This document shows, in pieces, positions 1-11,697 of a stretch of 64,000 bases of DNA (positions are counted from its first letter, which is position 1; each line of letters begins with the position of its first letter). The DNA is from Neoarius graeffei (Eukaryota > Chordata > Actinopteri > Siluriformes > Ariidae). The translations under genes and the position numbers were made by a program. Below the pieces are notes generated by a model that saw only the letters and a list, made by a program, of their open reading frames with translations, made no database searches and was not told the DNA's origin. Location of the stretch: assembly GCF_027579695.1 (NCBI RefSeq), contig NC_083583.1, positions 2,077,625-2,141,624 on the forward strand, read 5' to 3'.

Positions 1-188
1 CTACCAGGTTTTCATGTGTTTTCTGTGCAGAATGATGTCTGCAGCACCAGGTAGTCTGAGATGTTGGGGAACTCGACAGAGGGATAATTTTCCAATTCAT
101 AATGAATGACTGAATTAATTAATGACTTTATTTAAACACGATAAGTTGATCAGCAGAGCTGGTGGGGTCGTGTACAGATACAAATAAT
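1..188. other. Unassigned flanking sequence
   Basis: I see no coding or repeat signature. The last 14 bases (175-188, cagatacaaataat) are the left target-site duplication of the SINE that follows. Confidence 0.5.
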
Positions 189-564
189 CTCATCTCATCT
201 CATTATCTCTAGCCGCTTTATCCTTCTACAGGGTCGCAGGCGAGCTGGATCCTATCCCAGCTGACTACGGGCGAAAGGTGGGGTTCACCCTGGACAAGTC
301 GCCAGGTCATCACAGGGCTGACACATAGACACAGACAACCATTCACACTCACATTCACACCTACGCTCAATTTAGAGTCACCAGTTAACCTAACCTGCAT
401 GTCTTTGGACTGTGGGGGAAACCGGAGCACCCGGAGGAAACCCACGCGGACACAGGGAGAACATGCAAACTCCGCACAGAAAGGCCCTCGCCGGCCACGG
501 GGCTCGAACCCAGGACCTTCTTGCTGTGAGGCGACAGCGCTAACCACTACACCACCGTGCCGCC
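189..564 (-). mobile_element. tRNA-derived SINE, complete, with TSD
   Basis: On the minus strand this reads as a tRNA-derived SINE. The head has an A box (about 539-554, TGGTGTAGTGGTTAGC) and a B box (about 501-512, GGTTCGAGCC), followed by a body of about 300 bp and an (ATGAG)n tail at the left edge. A perfect 14-bp direct repeat (cagatacaaataat) flanks it at 175-188 and 565-578, so the insertion is complete. Open frames inside it are not genes. Related copies lie at 43356-43744 and, truncated, at 53695-53977 and 54190-54480. Confidence 0.9.
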
Positions 565-578
565 CAGATACAAATAAT

Positions 579-1229
579 TACAAATACAAAGGACTAAAAA
601 TATACACAATCTTTAAAAAAACTTAAATCTATTGATTATCTGTTAATTATCTTCACATTAAATTAATTAATAGTATGCATAACTATTGTCTTTGTATTTA
701 GTTACGGCTACAATAGGATCACAATTTATTCTACTAATGTCAAATTTAGTGAGTAAATTTTTCTTTCATAAGAAAAATCCTTCTTTGTTAGCGTGTAAGG
801 ATCTAATCCCATCGAGTGGTTTCTATAGCCACTTCCTTTGAGTGAACTTCTTGGTTTTAATAACTTGCTTGTTTGCTGAACACAAACATGGCAATAAGTT
901 CTTGTGTTAATGGACCAGACTCCACTTTTGGATCATTAGTCCCTTTTGACTGAGAATGTTCTGCATGCATGGTTTTATGTTGGCTTCTGGCACATCCATA
1001 CAGTTTTAAATACAATACCTACAATTAAAAACAATTTGTTTTTATTGCATTTATTTAATTTCTGGACTCCCATCTGTAACAGGGAGTGATGTTGCATCCC
1101 ATTAATACACATTACAATAGGTTATTACATTCTAATAGAATAGACGAGCCAAAATAATTGGGGATCTTTTTTAATGGGCCCCGACTCATTACATGTATGA
1201 ATAGGTGGGCCTCAAAGCAGAAAATTTGA
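579..1229. other. AT-rich spacer, nothing recognised
   Basis: AT-rich sequence without a credible open frame, simple repeat or TE signature that I can name. Homology to the L2-type LINE begins near 1230, and the exact 5' truncation point is uncertain. Confidence 0.5.
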
Positions 1230-2249
1230 TAATGGTTTAGATAATGTAACTCCACTTAAAAGAAAAATGATTAGAGAGGGAAAAAAATTAGCACCCTAAC
1301 GATTACACTCGCACTTTAAAACAAACCACTCGAAAATTAGAAGGTAAATGGCATCAAATAAAACTGGTAGTATTCCAATTAGCATGGAAGGAGAGCTTCC
1401 TAAAAGCACTTAGTGCTGTTAGATCAACATATCTCTTGACCCTAATAGAGGATAACAAAAATAATCCTCGATTCCTATTTAATACCGTAACAAAATTAAC
1501 TAGGAAAAAGACCACCATAGACACATGCACACCTTCAATATGTAGTAGCAATGACTTCATGAATTTTTTTCAATGGCAAAAGTGAAAATAACAGAAAAGA
1601 AAACTCAAACTACTAATTTAAGGCCAGAATGTTTTACTCCCCTTTGAGAAACTGAACAAACGTCATGAATTTCCACATCAAAATCTTCAACTTGTGTACT
1701 AGATTCCTTGCCTACATGACTCTGCAAACAGATAATACCAGAAGCAATTGAACTTCTTCTAAAATAATAAATTCTTCCCTTCAAATTGGCTATGTACCCA
1801 AATCCTTTAAACTAGCAGTTATCAAACCCCTGATTAAAAATCCTGACCTTGACCCCTGTCAGCTGTCCAATTATCGGCCAATATCAAACCTCCCCTTTAT
1901 CTCCAAGATCCTTGAAAAAGCCTCATATTTACATAGGAATAACATCCATGAAATGTATCAGTCAGGATTTAGACCTCATCATAGCACAGAGACAGCACTG
2001 GTTAAAGTAGTAAATGACCTACTGTTGGCATCTGATCAGGGCTGTGTCTCACTGCTTGTGTTGCTTGACCTTAGTGCAGCATTTGAGACCATTGATCATT
2101 CCATTCTTCTGGATAGACTAGAAAATGTTGTGGGAGTTAAGGGAACGGCCCTCTCCTGGCTCAGCTCTTATTTAATGGATCATTATCAGTTTGTTGACAT
2201 AAATGGTGATTTTTCTATACAAGTCTGGTGTTCCACAATGCTCTGTCTA
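1230..2249 (+). pseudogene. L2-type LINE copy 1, fragment 1 (endonuclease-RT linker and RT start)
   Basis: This part is collinear with ORF2 of the intact copy at 31865-34843, starting in the linker between endonuclease and reverse transcriptase. The RT motifs are recognisable, for example [15 protein letters not shown] from 1956 and [14 protein letters not shown] near 2065. The frame is broken many times upstream of 1950. The copy is 5' truncated and ends here because a MITE is inserted at 2250. The same LINE copy resumes at 2784, 4787, 10222, 10539 and about 12026, so 1230-12595 is one old insertion cut by later ones. Confidence 0.85.
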
Positions 2250-2783
2250 AAGGCCAATTTATGCTGACAACCCAGTCCTCACAGATAGTGTTGCAGACAG
2301 TGTCTGCGTAGCCCCCCCACCTTCGCAGACGCTCTGCGCGCACCTCCCAAAAATTGTGACCACCGCAGAAGCCTCGCAGACAGCGTCGCAGACAAGAGGG
2401 CTCTGACTGGTCCACTCTACATCCGCTGTACATGCACTTCCGCTTCCCTACTTTCCCGGTTTGGTTTGTTTTCACGACCGCCATTTTTAAAAACATGAGC
2501 GAAGATGGAGCAGCATGAAGAGCGGTTGATTGAGAAAGTACGTACATCTATACGACTCCAGTTCTAGTCATTATAAAAAAAAAGTTCTAGTCATTATAAG
2601 TAACCGGAGGATAAACACTCCACTAACCACACCCACCAACTACTCCTAGCGACTTCGCGCCCCCTTGCTTTGTGCCGGTGAATAACATCGCGCACGCCTA
2701 TTACTCCCCGCTCAATGATAAATTACAACTGTCTGCGAAAAGCTGTCTGCGAAAGCCTTGTCACAAGATCATACAGAGGCCTT
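2250..2783. mobile_element. MITE inserted in LINE copy 1
   Basis: A 534-bp non-coding block interrupts the LINE reading frame. Its ends are inverted repeats (AAGGCC... / ...GGCCTT), with TA on both sides, and the LINE sequence is continuous once it is removed. The inside has repeated CTGTCTGCG-type words. The family cannot be named from the sequence; the TA duplication fits a Tc1/mariner-type or similar non-autonomous element. The boundary is good to a few bases. Confidence 0.6.
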
Positions 2784-3182
2784 TAGGTTCACTGTTTTTT
2801 TCTTTATATATGCTCCCTCTGGGTGATATTATTCGTAAGCATGGTATTAGCTTCCACTGTTATGCTGATGACACACAGTTGTATGTTTCTGCAAAACCTG
2901 ATGAGAGACATCAGCTTAATAGAATTGAGGAATGTGTGAAGGACATTAGACACTGGATGCTTATTAACTTCCTTCTGCTTAACTCTGACAAGACTGAAGT
3001 ACTTGTACTCGGAACACATGCAGCTAGAAGTAGGTTTTCTGATTCCACAGTAACTCTGGATGGCCTTTCTGTTTCTTCATGTGCAGCAGTAAAAGACCTC
3101 AGTGTGATCGTTGACTCCAGTCTTTTGTTTGAAACTCATATCAATAATATTATGAGGATAGCCTTCTCTCATCTCAGAAATA
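2784..3182 (+). pseudogene. L2-type LINE copy 1, fragment 2 (RT catalytic region)
   Basis: Continuation of the reverse transcriptase. The catalytic box is visible as [11 protein letters not shown] near 2858-2890, followed by [12 protein letters not shown]. Identity to the intact copy at about 33920-34325 is high. It is terminated by a Tc1-like transposon inserted at a TA dinucleotide (3181-3182). Confidence 0.85.
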
Positions 3183-4786
3183 CAACCTCGATTCCAAAAA
3201 AGTTGGGACAAAGTACAAATTGTAAATAAAAACGGAATGCAATAATTTACAAATCTCAAAAACTGATATTGTATTCACAATAGAACATAGACAACATATC
3301 AAATGTCGAAAGTGAGACATTTTGAAATTTCATGCCAAATATTGGCTCATTTGAAATTTCATGACAGCAACACATCTCAAAAAAGTTGGGACAGGGACAA
3401 TAAGAGGCTGGAAAAGTTAAAGGTACACAAAAGGAACAGCTGGAGGACCAAATTGCAACTCATTAGGTCAATTGGCAATAGGTCATTAACATGACTGGGT
3501 ATAAAAAGAGCATCTTGGAGTGGCAGCGGCTCTCAGAAGTAAAGATGGGAAGAGGATCACCAATCCCCCTAATTCTGTGCCGACAAATAGTGGAGCAATA
3601 TCAGAAAGGAGTTCGACAGTGTAAAATTGCAAAGAGTTTGAACATATCATCATCTATAGTGCATAATATCATCAAAAGATTCAGAGAATCTGGAAGAATC
3701 TCTGTGCGTAGGGGTCAAGGCCGAAAACCATACTGGGTGCCCATGATCTTCGGGCCCTTAGACGGCACTGCATCACATACAGGCATGCTTCTGTATTAGA
3801 AATCACAAAATGGGCTCAGGAATATTTCCAGAGAATATTATCTGTGAACACAATTCACTGTGCCATCCGCCGTTGCCAGCTAAGACTCTATAGTTCAAAG
3901 AAGAAGCCGTATCTAAACATGATCCAGAAGCGCAGACATCTTCTCTGGGCCAAGGCTCATTTAAAATGGACTGTGGCAAAGTGGAAAACTGTTCTGTGGT
4001 CAGACGAATCAAAATTTGAAGTTCTTTATGGAAATCAGGGACGCCGTGTCATTCGGACTAAAGAGGAGAAGGACGACCCAAGTTGTTATCGGCGCTCAGT
4101 TCAGAAGCCTGCATCTCTGATGGTATGGGGTTGCATTAGTGCGTGTGGCATGGGCAGCTTACACATCTGGAAAGACACCATCAGTGCTGAAAGGTATATC
4201 CAGGTTCTAGAGCAACATATGCTCCCATCCAGACGACGTCTCTTTCAGGGAAGACCTTGCATTTTCCAACATAACAATGCCAAACCACATACTGCATCAA
4301 TTACAGCATCATGGCTGCGTAGAAGAAGGGTCCGGGTACTGAACTGGCCAGCCTGCAGTCCAGATCTTTCACCCATAGAAAACATTTGGCGCATCATAAA
4401 ACGGAAGATACGACAAAAAAGACCTAAGACAGTTGAGCAACTAGAATCCTACATTAGACAAGAATGGGTTAACATTCCTATCCCTAAACTTGAGCAACTT
4501 GTCTCCTCAGTCCCCAGACGTTTACAGACTGTTGTAAAGAGAAAAGGGGATGTCTCACAGTGGTAAACATGGCCTTGTCCCAACTTTTTTGAGATGTATT
4601 GTCATGAAATTTAAAATCACCTAATTTTTCTCTTTAAATGATACATTTTTTTTTCAGTTTAAACATTTGATATGTCATCTATGTTCTATTCTGAATAAAA
4701 TATGGAATTTTGAAACTTCCACATCATTGCATTTCATTTTTATTTACAATTTGTACTTTGTCCCAACTTTTTTGGAATCGGGGTTG
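3183..4786 (+). mobile_element. Tc1-like (DD34E) DNA transposon
   Basis: The terminal inverted repeats begin CAACCTCGATTCC on the left and CAACCCCGATTCC on the right, each continuing with AAAAAAGTTGGGACAAAGTA. TA duplications are at 3181-3182 and 4787-4788, the hallmark of Tc1/mariner insertion. One decayed transposase frame lies inside. It sits within the L2-type LINE copy, which continues on both sides. Confidence 0.92.
3545..4566 (+). pseudogene. Tc1-like transposase, frameshifted and catalytically altered
   Basis: The N-terminal part (3545-3799) starts with MGRGSPIPL and has the paired helix-turn-helix of Tc1 transposases, with a GRKP hook. The frame then breaks (about 3725-3843), with the expected protein visible in other frames. 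It resumes at 3844 with [18 protein letters not shown]. The catalytic triad can be followed: Asp in WSDESKF, the second position in [10 protein letters not shown], and Glu in [11 protein letters not shown]. The second residue is Asn where this family normally has Asp (DNAKPH). The protein ends at TAA 4564-4566. It is inactive on two counts. Confidence 0.9.
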
Positions 4787-4831
4787 TATAATTTCACTAC
4801 ATGATGCAGAAAAACTAGTTCATGCTTTTGT
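4787..4831 (+). pseudogene. L2-type LINE copy 1, fragment 3 (45 bp)
   Basis: A short stretch (CATGATGCAGAAAAACTAGT region) matches the intact LINE at about 34351-34388. Its last five bases (tttgt, 4827-4831) are the left target-site duplication of the Gypsy element that follows. The matching tttgt is at 10222-10226, where the LINE resumes. Confidence 0.85.
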
Positions 4832-5363
4832 TGTCAGGCAGACAGGAGCTTGAACCCAGGTCGAGAGACAGCGTAAGATCCCCTGAGCCACCACAATGGA
4901 TGAACTGACCCCAATCGCAGAGAAACACAATCACAAGAAAGTAGTTGCAGAATTTTACTTTAGATCCGGCAAATTCCAAAATAATGCAGGTCTTGCACCA
5001 AACAGGTCCCATACAAAGTCTCAGTAACAGACAGTTCACAAAAGGAAGTCTAATCGGCAAAATCCGGGAAAAAACAGGCCAAAAGCAAAAACACAGAAGA
5101 CCTAAAAAAAAAATGACACAGATGAGATTCCAGAAACTGAGAGTAGAAAAAAGGAGCACTAAGAAACTAAGGCACAGTGTCAAAAAATAACAGTCAAAAG
5201 GTCTCAAACTCAAGGCTAACATACTCAGGAGCACAGCAGATTGTAGAACTCATCAAGGAGCACAAGGCTAGGCACACAATATATACTTCTATGCTAACTA
5301 GACACAGGTGTAAGCAATAGCAAAATAGATACAAATGGCAAAATGGGTACATCTAGTGGTGGA
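4832..5363 (-). repeat. Gypsy family C 3' LTR, truncated
   Basis: Matches 9641-10173 of the other LTR. On the minus strand the terminal segment carries an A box-like TGGCTCAGGGG (4880-4890) and a B box-like GGTTCAAGCTCC (4845-4856). The U3 start, polypurine tract and pol stop codon are deleted at about 5363. Confidence 0.85.
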
Positions 5364-8300
5364 AGTGGGAAACTGGCCCATACCCCTCCCAATCCACCAG
5401 GTATTGAATCTGGCGAGAATTCAGGAGCCTGTGAACAGTGAAAGCTGGCTGTCCATCAATTACTCGAGGGGGAGGAAGGGGTTTGGATGTGGTGGCCTGC
5501 AGTGAGGCAATAACTGGCCACAACTGGGAGACGTGGAAGGTGGGGTTGACCCTCATGGACCGGGGCAGCTGTAGACAATAAGAGACTGGATTGACCTGCC
5601 TCTCCACTTTGAATGGGCCCACAAAGTGAGGCGCCAGCTTCTGGTTCTCCACTCTCAGGGGAAGGTCCTTGGCAGACAGCCAAACCCTCCAGGGTCCAGG
5701 GTCCAGGGCGAAAGGATGGAGTAGGTCTGCGCCGTTGGTTCGCCTGGACCCGGTACCTCTTGGAGGCTCTAAGCAGTGCTTCTCCAAGTCTGCTTGCACC
5801 TCTGCACAAAACTCAGGGCTGAAGGGACACTAGAATCCTCCTCCTGCTCGGGAAACAAAGGAGGCTTATAACCGAACAGACATTCAAATGGAGACATACC
5901 AGTGGAGCTGCATGTGAGAGTGTTGTGGGCATATTCTGCTCATGGAAGTTGGATACTGCAGAAGCCTGGATTAGCTGACTGTAGCAAAGCAAGAGAACAG
6001 TCACAAGTCTACAGGATGCCAAACCTGACCACAACACCAAAGAGCCAGGCTCGTTGGTATGGCAGTCAGACCACATACTCAACTGTAGTTGAGTACTCCA
6101 TCACACTGACACTAGACATCTCAGGGTGGCCTCCAGGTCTTGATTCAGTCTCTCTGTCTGTCCATTCGACTGTGGGTGGAAGCCGGATGATAGACTGATG
6201 GTGGCACTGACTGATTCTAGCTCGCCAGAAGCTGGACGTGAACTGAGGTCCATGATCAGAGACGATGTCCTGGGGAAGACCAAAAACTTGAAAGAAATGT
6301 TCATACATCAGTCTAGCCATTTTGGCAGCAGAGGGAAGTTTGGGTAGGGGCAGAAAATGGCAGGTCTTAGAGAATCTGTCTCCTACAATGAGAATAACTG
6401 TGTTACCCTGGGATGGAGGTAACCCCTGACAAAGTCCAAGGAGATGTGTGATCATGGTCTTCAAGGGATCGGTAAGGGGTGGAGCATGCCCTGAGTTCTC
6501 TGATGTGGATCTTTGCTCTGGGCACAGACTGGACAAGCTGCCACAAAGGTTTTAACATCCTTCTCTATGCTGGGCCACCAGTACTGGCATTGGAGAAACT
6601 CCAGAGTTCTTAAGGACCCTGAGTGTGCTGTTAGTTGTGAAGCATGACCCCACTGGAGAACTTTAGCTTGAATAGACTTAGGGACATAAAGCCAGTTGGT
6701 GGGCCCAGAACCTAGACCAGAGTTGTTCTTAAGGGCTCATTGTACCTTAGTAATAATGCCCCAGTGGACTGGTGCCCCAACTCTGGAGCTGGGTAGAATG
6801 GGCTTGGGCTGGATCTCAGGAGAATCTGAGAGAAACTGTCAGGAGAGGGCATTGGGCTTCTGATTCTTGGGCCCTGGACAATAGGAAAGGGTGAAGTCAA
6901 ACCTGTTGAAGAACAGAGCCCAGCGTGCCTGTCTTGGACTGAGCCGTTTGGCCTGTTGGATGTATTCCAGATTTTTGTGATTAGTTCAGACTAAGAAAGG
7001 ATGTTGAACTCCTTCCAACCAATGCCTCCACTCCTCAAACGCCAATTTTACAGCCAGTATTTCCCAGTCATTGTAATTTTCTGTGGCTGTGAGCTTGCGG
7101 GAGAAGAATGCACAGGGATGTAGTTTCCCATCACTTGCCATCTGTGACAAAACTGCTCCTACTCCCACATCAGAAGCATTCACCTCCACAATGAAGGGTC
7201 GATCTGGCTCAGGCAGACAGAGACTGGGAGCCATGGTGAACTTCTGTTTGAGGATGTTAAAGGCCTTGTCTGCCTCAGGGGACCAAGAAAAGGGCACCTT
7301 ATCCTTTTGTGTCAAAGCAGAAATAGGAGCAGCAATGGAACTAAAACCCTGAATAGAATGACGGTAAATATTTGCAAAGCCCAGGAACCTTTGGGTCCCC
7401 TTAACTGAACTCGGGGTCGGCCAGTCTTGAACAGCTTGAACTTTCCCAGGCTCCATCTGAATGCTACCTTCAAAAATGATGAACCCATGGAAGGCCACCT
7501 CCTTAACATGAAAGTCACATTTCTCTGGCTTTACAAATAGACCATTCTTCAATAGACAGCTCAAGACCTGGCGAACGTGTTGGACATGCTTGTGTAAGCT
7601 CTTGGAAAATATCAAAATGTCATCAAGGTACACAAAGACATACTGATTTAACATGTTCCTAAGGATATCATTAATAAGCGCCTGGAAGACAGCTGGTGCA
7701 TTGGTGAGGCCAAAGGGCATAACCTGGTACTCATAGTGACCAGTACCTGTAGGTGTGTTAAAGGCTGTCTTCCACTCGTCACCTTGTCGGATTCATACCA
7801 GATGGTAGGTGTTTTGAAAGTCCAACTTTGTAAAGATGGTGGCACCTTCAAGAACTTCAACAGCAGAAGCCATGAGGGGTAGCAGGTAGCGGTTTTGGAT
7901 GGTGATCTTGTTTAGACCTTGATAATCTATGCAAGGCCAAAGACCTCCCTCTTTCTTCCCCACAAAGAAGAAGCTAGCCCCAGTGGGTGAATATGAGGGA
8001 TGGATGAAACCTGATGCCAGAGCCTCTTTGATGTAACTGTCCATAGCCTGTTGTTCAGGGGCAGACAAAGAAAAGATGCGGCCTCTAGGAGGAGAGGTAC
8101 CTGGCAGCAGGTCAATGGTACAGTTGTAGGGCCTATGGGGTGGGAGGGCTGTTGCTCTCTTCTTGCTGAATGCTTCCTGCAAGCTGTGGTACTAAGAGGG
8201 AACTTGGGATAACTCAGGAGGTGACAAGGGCTCAGAGCATTGAACAGGTTGATGTAAGAGGCAGGAAGTGTGACAAGCAGGGCCCCACTCAATTACAGAA

Positions 8301-8690
8301 CATGGAGACCAGTCTAGGTGTGGGTTATGGAGCTATAACCAAGGAAATACTAACACCACTGGATACTCTGGGGACTGCATGAGGTGGAAGGACATCTCTT
8401 CACAATGGTTATCAGTCAGGACTTTCAATGCAACAGTTCTCCAATGAACACAATCATCACCCAGGGGTCGACCATCCAAGGCTGTTACAGAAAGGGGAGA
8501 ATCCAGGCTGGTGGTAGGGATAGACAGGTGCTTGGCAAGAGAAGAGTCCATAAAATTACCTGCTGCCCCTGAATCCATAAAAGCTCTAAGAGTGTGCTCT
8601 GACCACCCCAGGCAATGGAAATTGTAATGAAGAGACCAGCAACAGGTAGATCAGGAGAGGAGGTTACCCCCATCACTGCCCTCCTGAAGC
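5364..8690 (-). pseudogene. Gypsy family C pol, multiply broken
   Basis: Domains in minus-strand order: retropepsin [10 protein letters not shown] (8578-8333 frame), reverse transcriptase from [14 protein letters not shown] (8182-7793 frame) through [13 protein letters not shown] and [12 protein letters not shown] (7720 onward), RNase H with [17 protein letters not shown] (about 7170), integrase core (6536-6066, with [10 protein letters not shown]), the GPF/Y-type C-terminal module [13 protein letters not shown], and a chromodomain beginning [11 protein letters not shown] that is cut off at about 5380. Stops and frameshifts separate the pieces. The chromodomain and domain order define a chromovirus. 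No function is expected. Confidence 0.92.
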
Positions 8691-8699
8691 TGGACAGGG

Positions 8700-9624
8700 T
8701 TTGGCCTTTTCACACTAACTCTGGGCAAGAACTTCAGAAATGGCCTGGTGCACCGCAATAGAAGCAGCAATGTTCCCTCAACCATCTGTCATGTTCAGTC
8801 TGGGAAAACCATGTGCCCCCCACTTGCATCAGCTCAGGGCCATTCTCCACCACAAAGGCAGCCGGATCTAGGGGAACCTGAGGATTGGTCCTTTTGAGGC
8901 CCTTAGCTAGGGATCTCTCTTGAAGATGATTGTCTCAATGAATGACCCAGGCTATCAGAGTCTCCAAATCCCGTATTTCTTCCCAAGAAACTAACTCATC
9001 TTTAATCTGGTTAGACAGTCCCTGGTAATAAGTGGCCAGAAGGGCCTCTTGGCCCCAGCAACTCTCAGCTGTGAGTGTCTGGAAGCGGATGGTGTAATCT
9101 GCAACCCGCTGACTCCCCTGGCACAGCTGGTTATCAGCATCCCAGCCACTGGCTGTTGGATTGAAGACCCTCTGCATCTCCTCAGAGAAGCGGTCGAAGG
9201 AAGAACAGATGGGATCTTGCAGGTCATGCAAAGCCATTGCCCAGGCCAGAGCTCTGCCAGTCAGAAGGGTGATGACATAGGCAACTCAGGAAGACTCAGT
9301 GGGAGTGAATGTCAAATGACACTGTGTCAGGAACCCATGGCACTCATCCAGGTCTCCACTGAATCTCTGTGGGTTAGGCAGGCAAGGCTCCGATACACCC
9401 CCAGGCAGGACTTGAGGTTGGGGAGGAGCAGGAGGAGGAGTTGTAGAGAGTGCTTGAATTTGCTGGAGAATTTCCCTCAACATAGCCCCATGTCATGATT
9501 CATCTCCGCCTGCTCAGCACTCAAAACTTGTTCATGACACTGCATAATTTCCTCCTGGCTGTTTACAACAGATACAAGACAAGTAACTGTGCTCAAGAGG
9601 GCTTGGGCTCTCTGCTGGGTCCAT
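8700..9624 (-). pseudogene. Gypsy family C gag, broken
   Basis: A start codon lies at 9624-9622, only 16 bases inside the 5' LTR end (MDPAESPSPL), but the frame stops early. Further gag pieces are in other frames: MLREILQQIQ (9483), PQRFSGDLDECHGFLTQC, RFSEEMQRVFNPTA and VADYTIRFQTL. A CCHC-type knuckle (CFYCGAPGHF, about 8770-8730) marks the nucleocapsid. Similarity to family A gag (16956-17975) is clear. Confidence 0.85.
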
Positions 9625-9640
9625 GATGGCTGAGTTCTTC

Positions 9641-10221
9641 TGTCAGGCAGACAGGAGGTTGAACCCAGGTCTCCAGGTTGAGAGATAGTGTAAGATCCCC
9701 TGAGCCACCACAATAGATGAACTGGTCCCAATTGCAGAGAGATACAATCACAAGAAAGTAGCTGAAGAACGGTACTTTAGATCTGGTACTGTAAATTCCA
9801 AAATAATGCAGGTCTTGCACCAAACAGGTCCCATACAAGGTCTCAGTAACAGAGAGTTCACAAAAGGAAGTTCAAAAGGCAAAATCCAGGGAAAAAACAG
9901 GCCAAAGGAAAAAACACGACCCCCAAAAAATGACACAGATGAGATTCCAAAAACTGAGAGCAGAAAAAAGGAGCACTAAGAAACTAAGGCACAGTGTCAA
10001 AAAATAACAGTCAAAAGGTCTCAAACTCGAGGCTAACATACTCAGGAGCACAGCAGATTGTAGAACTCAGCAAGGAGCACAAGGCTAGGCACACGATATA
10101 TACCTCCATGCTAACTAAACACAGGTGTAAGCAATAGCAAAATAGACACAAATGGCAAAATGCGTACATCTAGTGGTGGAAGAGTGGAACTGCAATGTGT
10201 GAAAAGTCCCAAATCCTGACA
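9641..10221 (-). repeat. Gypsy family C 5' LTR
   Basis: The full 581-bp LTR has TGTCAGG...CCTGACA ends. On the minus strand a TATA box (TATATAT, 10096-10102) lies about 30 bp before gctgagttct (10071-10062). This 10-mer is exactly complementary to agaactcagc just after the LTR (9638-9629), suggesting self-priming. An A box (TGGCTCAGGGG, 9707-9697) and a B box-like sequence (9665-9654) lie near the LTR end, 42 bp apart. Confidence 0.88.
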
Positions 10222-10264
10222 TTTGTTACCTCTAGGTTGAATTACTGTAATGCCTTACTGTCTG
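10222..10264 (+). pseudogene. L2-type LINE copy 1, fragment 4
   Basis: Matches the intact LINE at about 34380-34425 (GTTACCTCTAGGTTG region). It begins with the tttgt duplication of the Gypsy insertion and ends with ttactgtctg (10255-10264), the duplication made by the SINE that follows. Confidence 0.85.
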
Positions 10265-10538
10265 TACCACAAGTTGGTCTAGTGGTTAGCATGTCCACCT
10301 CTTGATTGGGAGATTGTGAGTTCTATTCACGGTCGGGTCATACCAAAGACCATCATAAAAATGGTACCTGCTGCTGTCTGACAAAGCACACTACAATACA
10401 GATGCGAGTGGGAAGTCAAACTCTCGCAGTTACCAGAGGACTCGCCCCCCCACTGTAACCCTAGCTATGTAATAGGCGAGAGGCTATGGAAACGGAGATT
10501 GGCGCCACCCTATGCGCCACATAGCATGGGAAGGGACT
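10265..10538 (+). mobile_element. tRNA-derived SINE, second family
   Basis: This block has a tRNA-like head with A box TGGTCTAGTGGTTAGCATG (10275 onward) and a degenerate B box (GAGTTCTATTCAC), a body containing TACCTGCTGCTGTCTG, and no open frame. A perfect 10-bp duplication ttactgtctg flanks it at 10255-10264 and 10539-10548. It is inserted in the RT region of LINE copy 1 and belongs to a different family from the SINE at 189. Confidence 0.85.
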
Positions 10539-11163
10539 TTACTGTCTGGATGTTCCAATAAGTGCACAAACAAGGTCCATTTAGTCAAAAATGCAGCAGC
10601 AAGAGTCCTTACTAGACGATATGTCTTATTCACACTGCATTGGATCCCAATTAAATTTCGCATTGATTATAAAATACTACTATTGACCTTAAAGCACTGA
10701 ATGGTTGCGCACCACAGTACCTGAGTGAACTTCTGGTCCTTTATGACCTACCACACCTACTTAGATCAAAAGGTGCAGGCTATCTGTTGGTACCTGATAT
10801 AGTGAAGCCTACATCAGGGGGCAGAGCCTTTTCTTACAAAGCCCCACAATTATGGAACAGCCTTCCAGGTTCTGTTCAGGACTCAGACACAGTCTCAGTG
10901 TTTAATTCTTGGCTGAAAACATATCTGTTTAGCCAAGCCCTTTGTTAATAGTTTTTATGAGGTAAAGGAGTAGATCTGAAGGGTCCTCAGGCATAGAGTG
11001 TTTTGGTAAACTGGGATGTATGGACGCTGTTGTGCCCCCCCCCCCCCCCACACACACACACACACTCACTCACTCAGGTTTGTTGACAGTGGAGTGGCTG
11101 CTGCTTTATGTCCCAGGGCTCCCTCATGTCTGTGTTACCTTCTGGCTCTCCTCCCCTTTTAGT
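10539..11163 (+). pseudogene. L2-type LINE copy 1, fragment 5 (ORF2 end and 3' UTR)
   Basis: Matches the ORF2 C-terminus (LSELLVLYDLPHLL, SYKAPQLWNSL, LFSQALC then TAA at about 10947) and the start of the 3' UTR (GGTCCTCAGGCATAGAGTG) of the intact copy. The C-run and CA/CACT simple repeats at 11036-11075 replaced the CTCGCTTGCTCACTCG segment. It is interrupted at about 11163 by other LINE fragments. Confidence 0.85.
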
Positions 11164-11697
11164 TCACTCACTCTCACTCACTCACTCACTCACTCACTCT
11201 GTCAACTCTTGCTGTCGGGCATTGATGATGGCTCTCCAAAAATGTCTATCCTGCATGCTGGTTTCAATCTCCTGGATCTCATAGCCGGTGCCATCCTGTA
11301 GTAGGTCAACATAGGTCTTCATGGGATGCCCTTGAATTCTTCTCCCTTGTTTAGGCTGCTGTGTAACCAATTTTGACACCACACTCACTTCTGCTCTTTT
11401 ACAATGTCCTGCAAAAGCCAGTCTCCTGGTAGCAATTTTAGTTGTGAGATGAGGTATGTCACCATATAGTTCTTTGTTGGTCATATGTGATTTCCAATTC
11501 ACTTTCAAAACTGCTCTCAACATTCTGGTGTAGCACTCATCCAAGGCTTTCCTGATTTTCTTTGTAATGGTCCAGGTCTCACAACCATATACTTAGCTTT
11601 ACTTTCAGGAGCTTTGGGAGGTTAGATTTCCATATTTTATTTAGTTTGTTGCATGCCTTCCACACCAACGCTTTTCTAACCTTGACATAGAGAGCCT
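11164..11697 (-). pseudogene. Non-LTR retrotransposon 3' end (RTE-like)
   Basis: On the minus strand the product reads KVRKALVWKACNKLNKIW, then, after a small internal deletion near 11600, DECYTRMLRAVLKVNW, MTNKELYGDIPHLT and IATRRLAFAGHC, ending RQQELTE. This is the C-terminal segment of LINE reverse transcriptases of the RTE-like type often found in animals. The 3' tail is a (GAGT)n repeat at 11165-11200. It is 5' truncated. The exact clade is uncertain. Confidence 0.7.

Larger units (their letters stand above)
4832..10221 (-). mobile_element. Gypsy/chromovirus retrotransposon, family C, degenerate
   Basis: LTRs at 4832-about 5363 and 9641-10221 bound a decayed gag-pol region on the minus strand. 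The LTR ends are TGTCAGG...CCTGACA and the 5-bp target duplication is tttgt (4827-4831 / 10222-10226). The left LTR (3' LTR of the element) has lost its start together with the polypurine tract: the sequence passes directly from LTR into the pol chromodomain at about 5363-5380. The element is related to family A (13181, 36319), but is much older judging by its stops and frameshifts. Confidence 0.92.

Noticed and set aside
501..564. tRNA gene at the SINE head
   Set aside because: It is part of a dispersed SINE with poly-pentamer tail and duplication, and four copies exist in the window.
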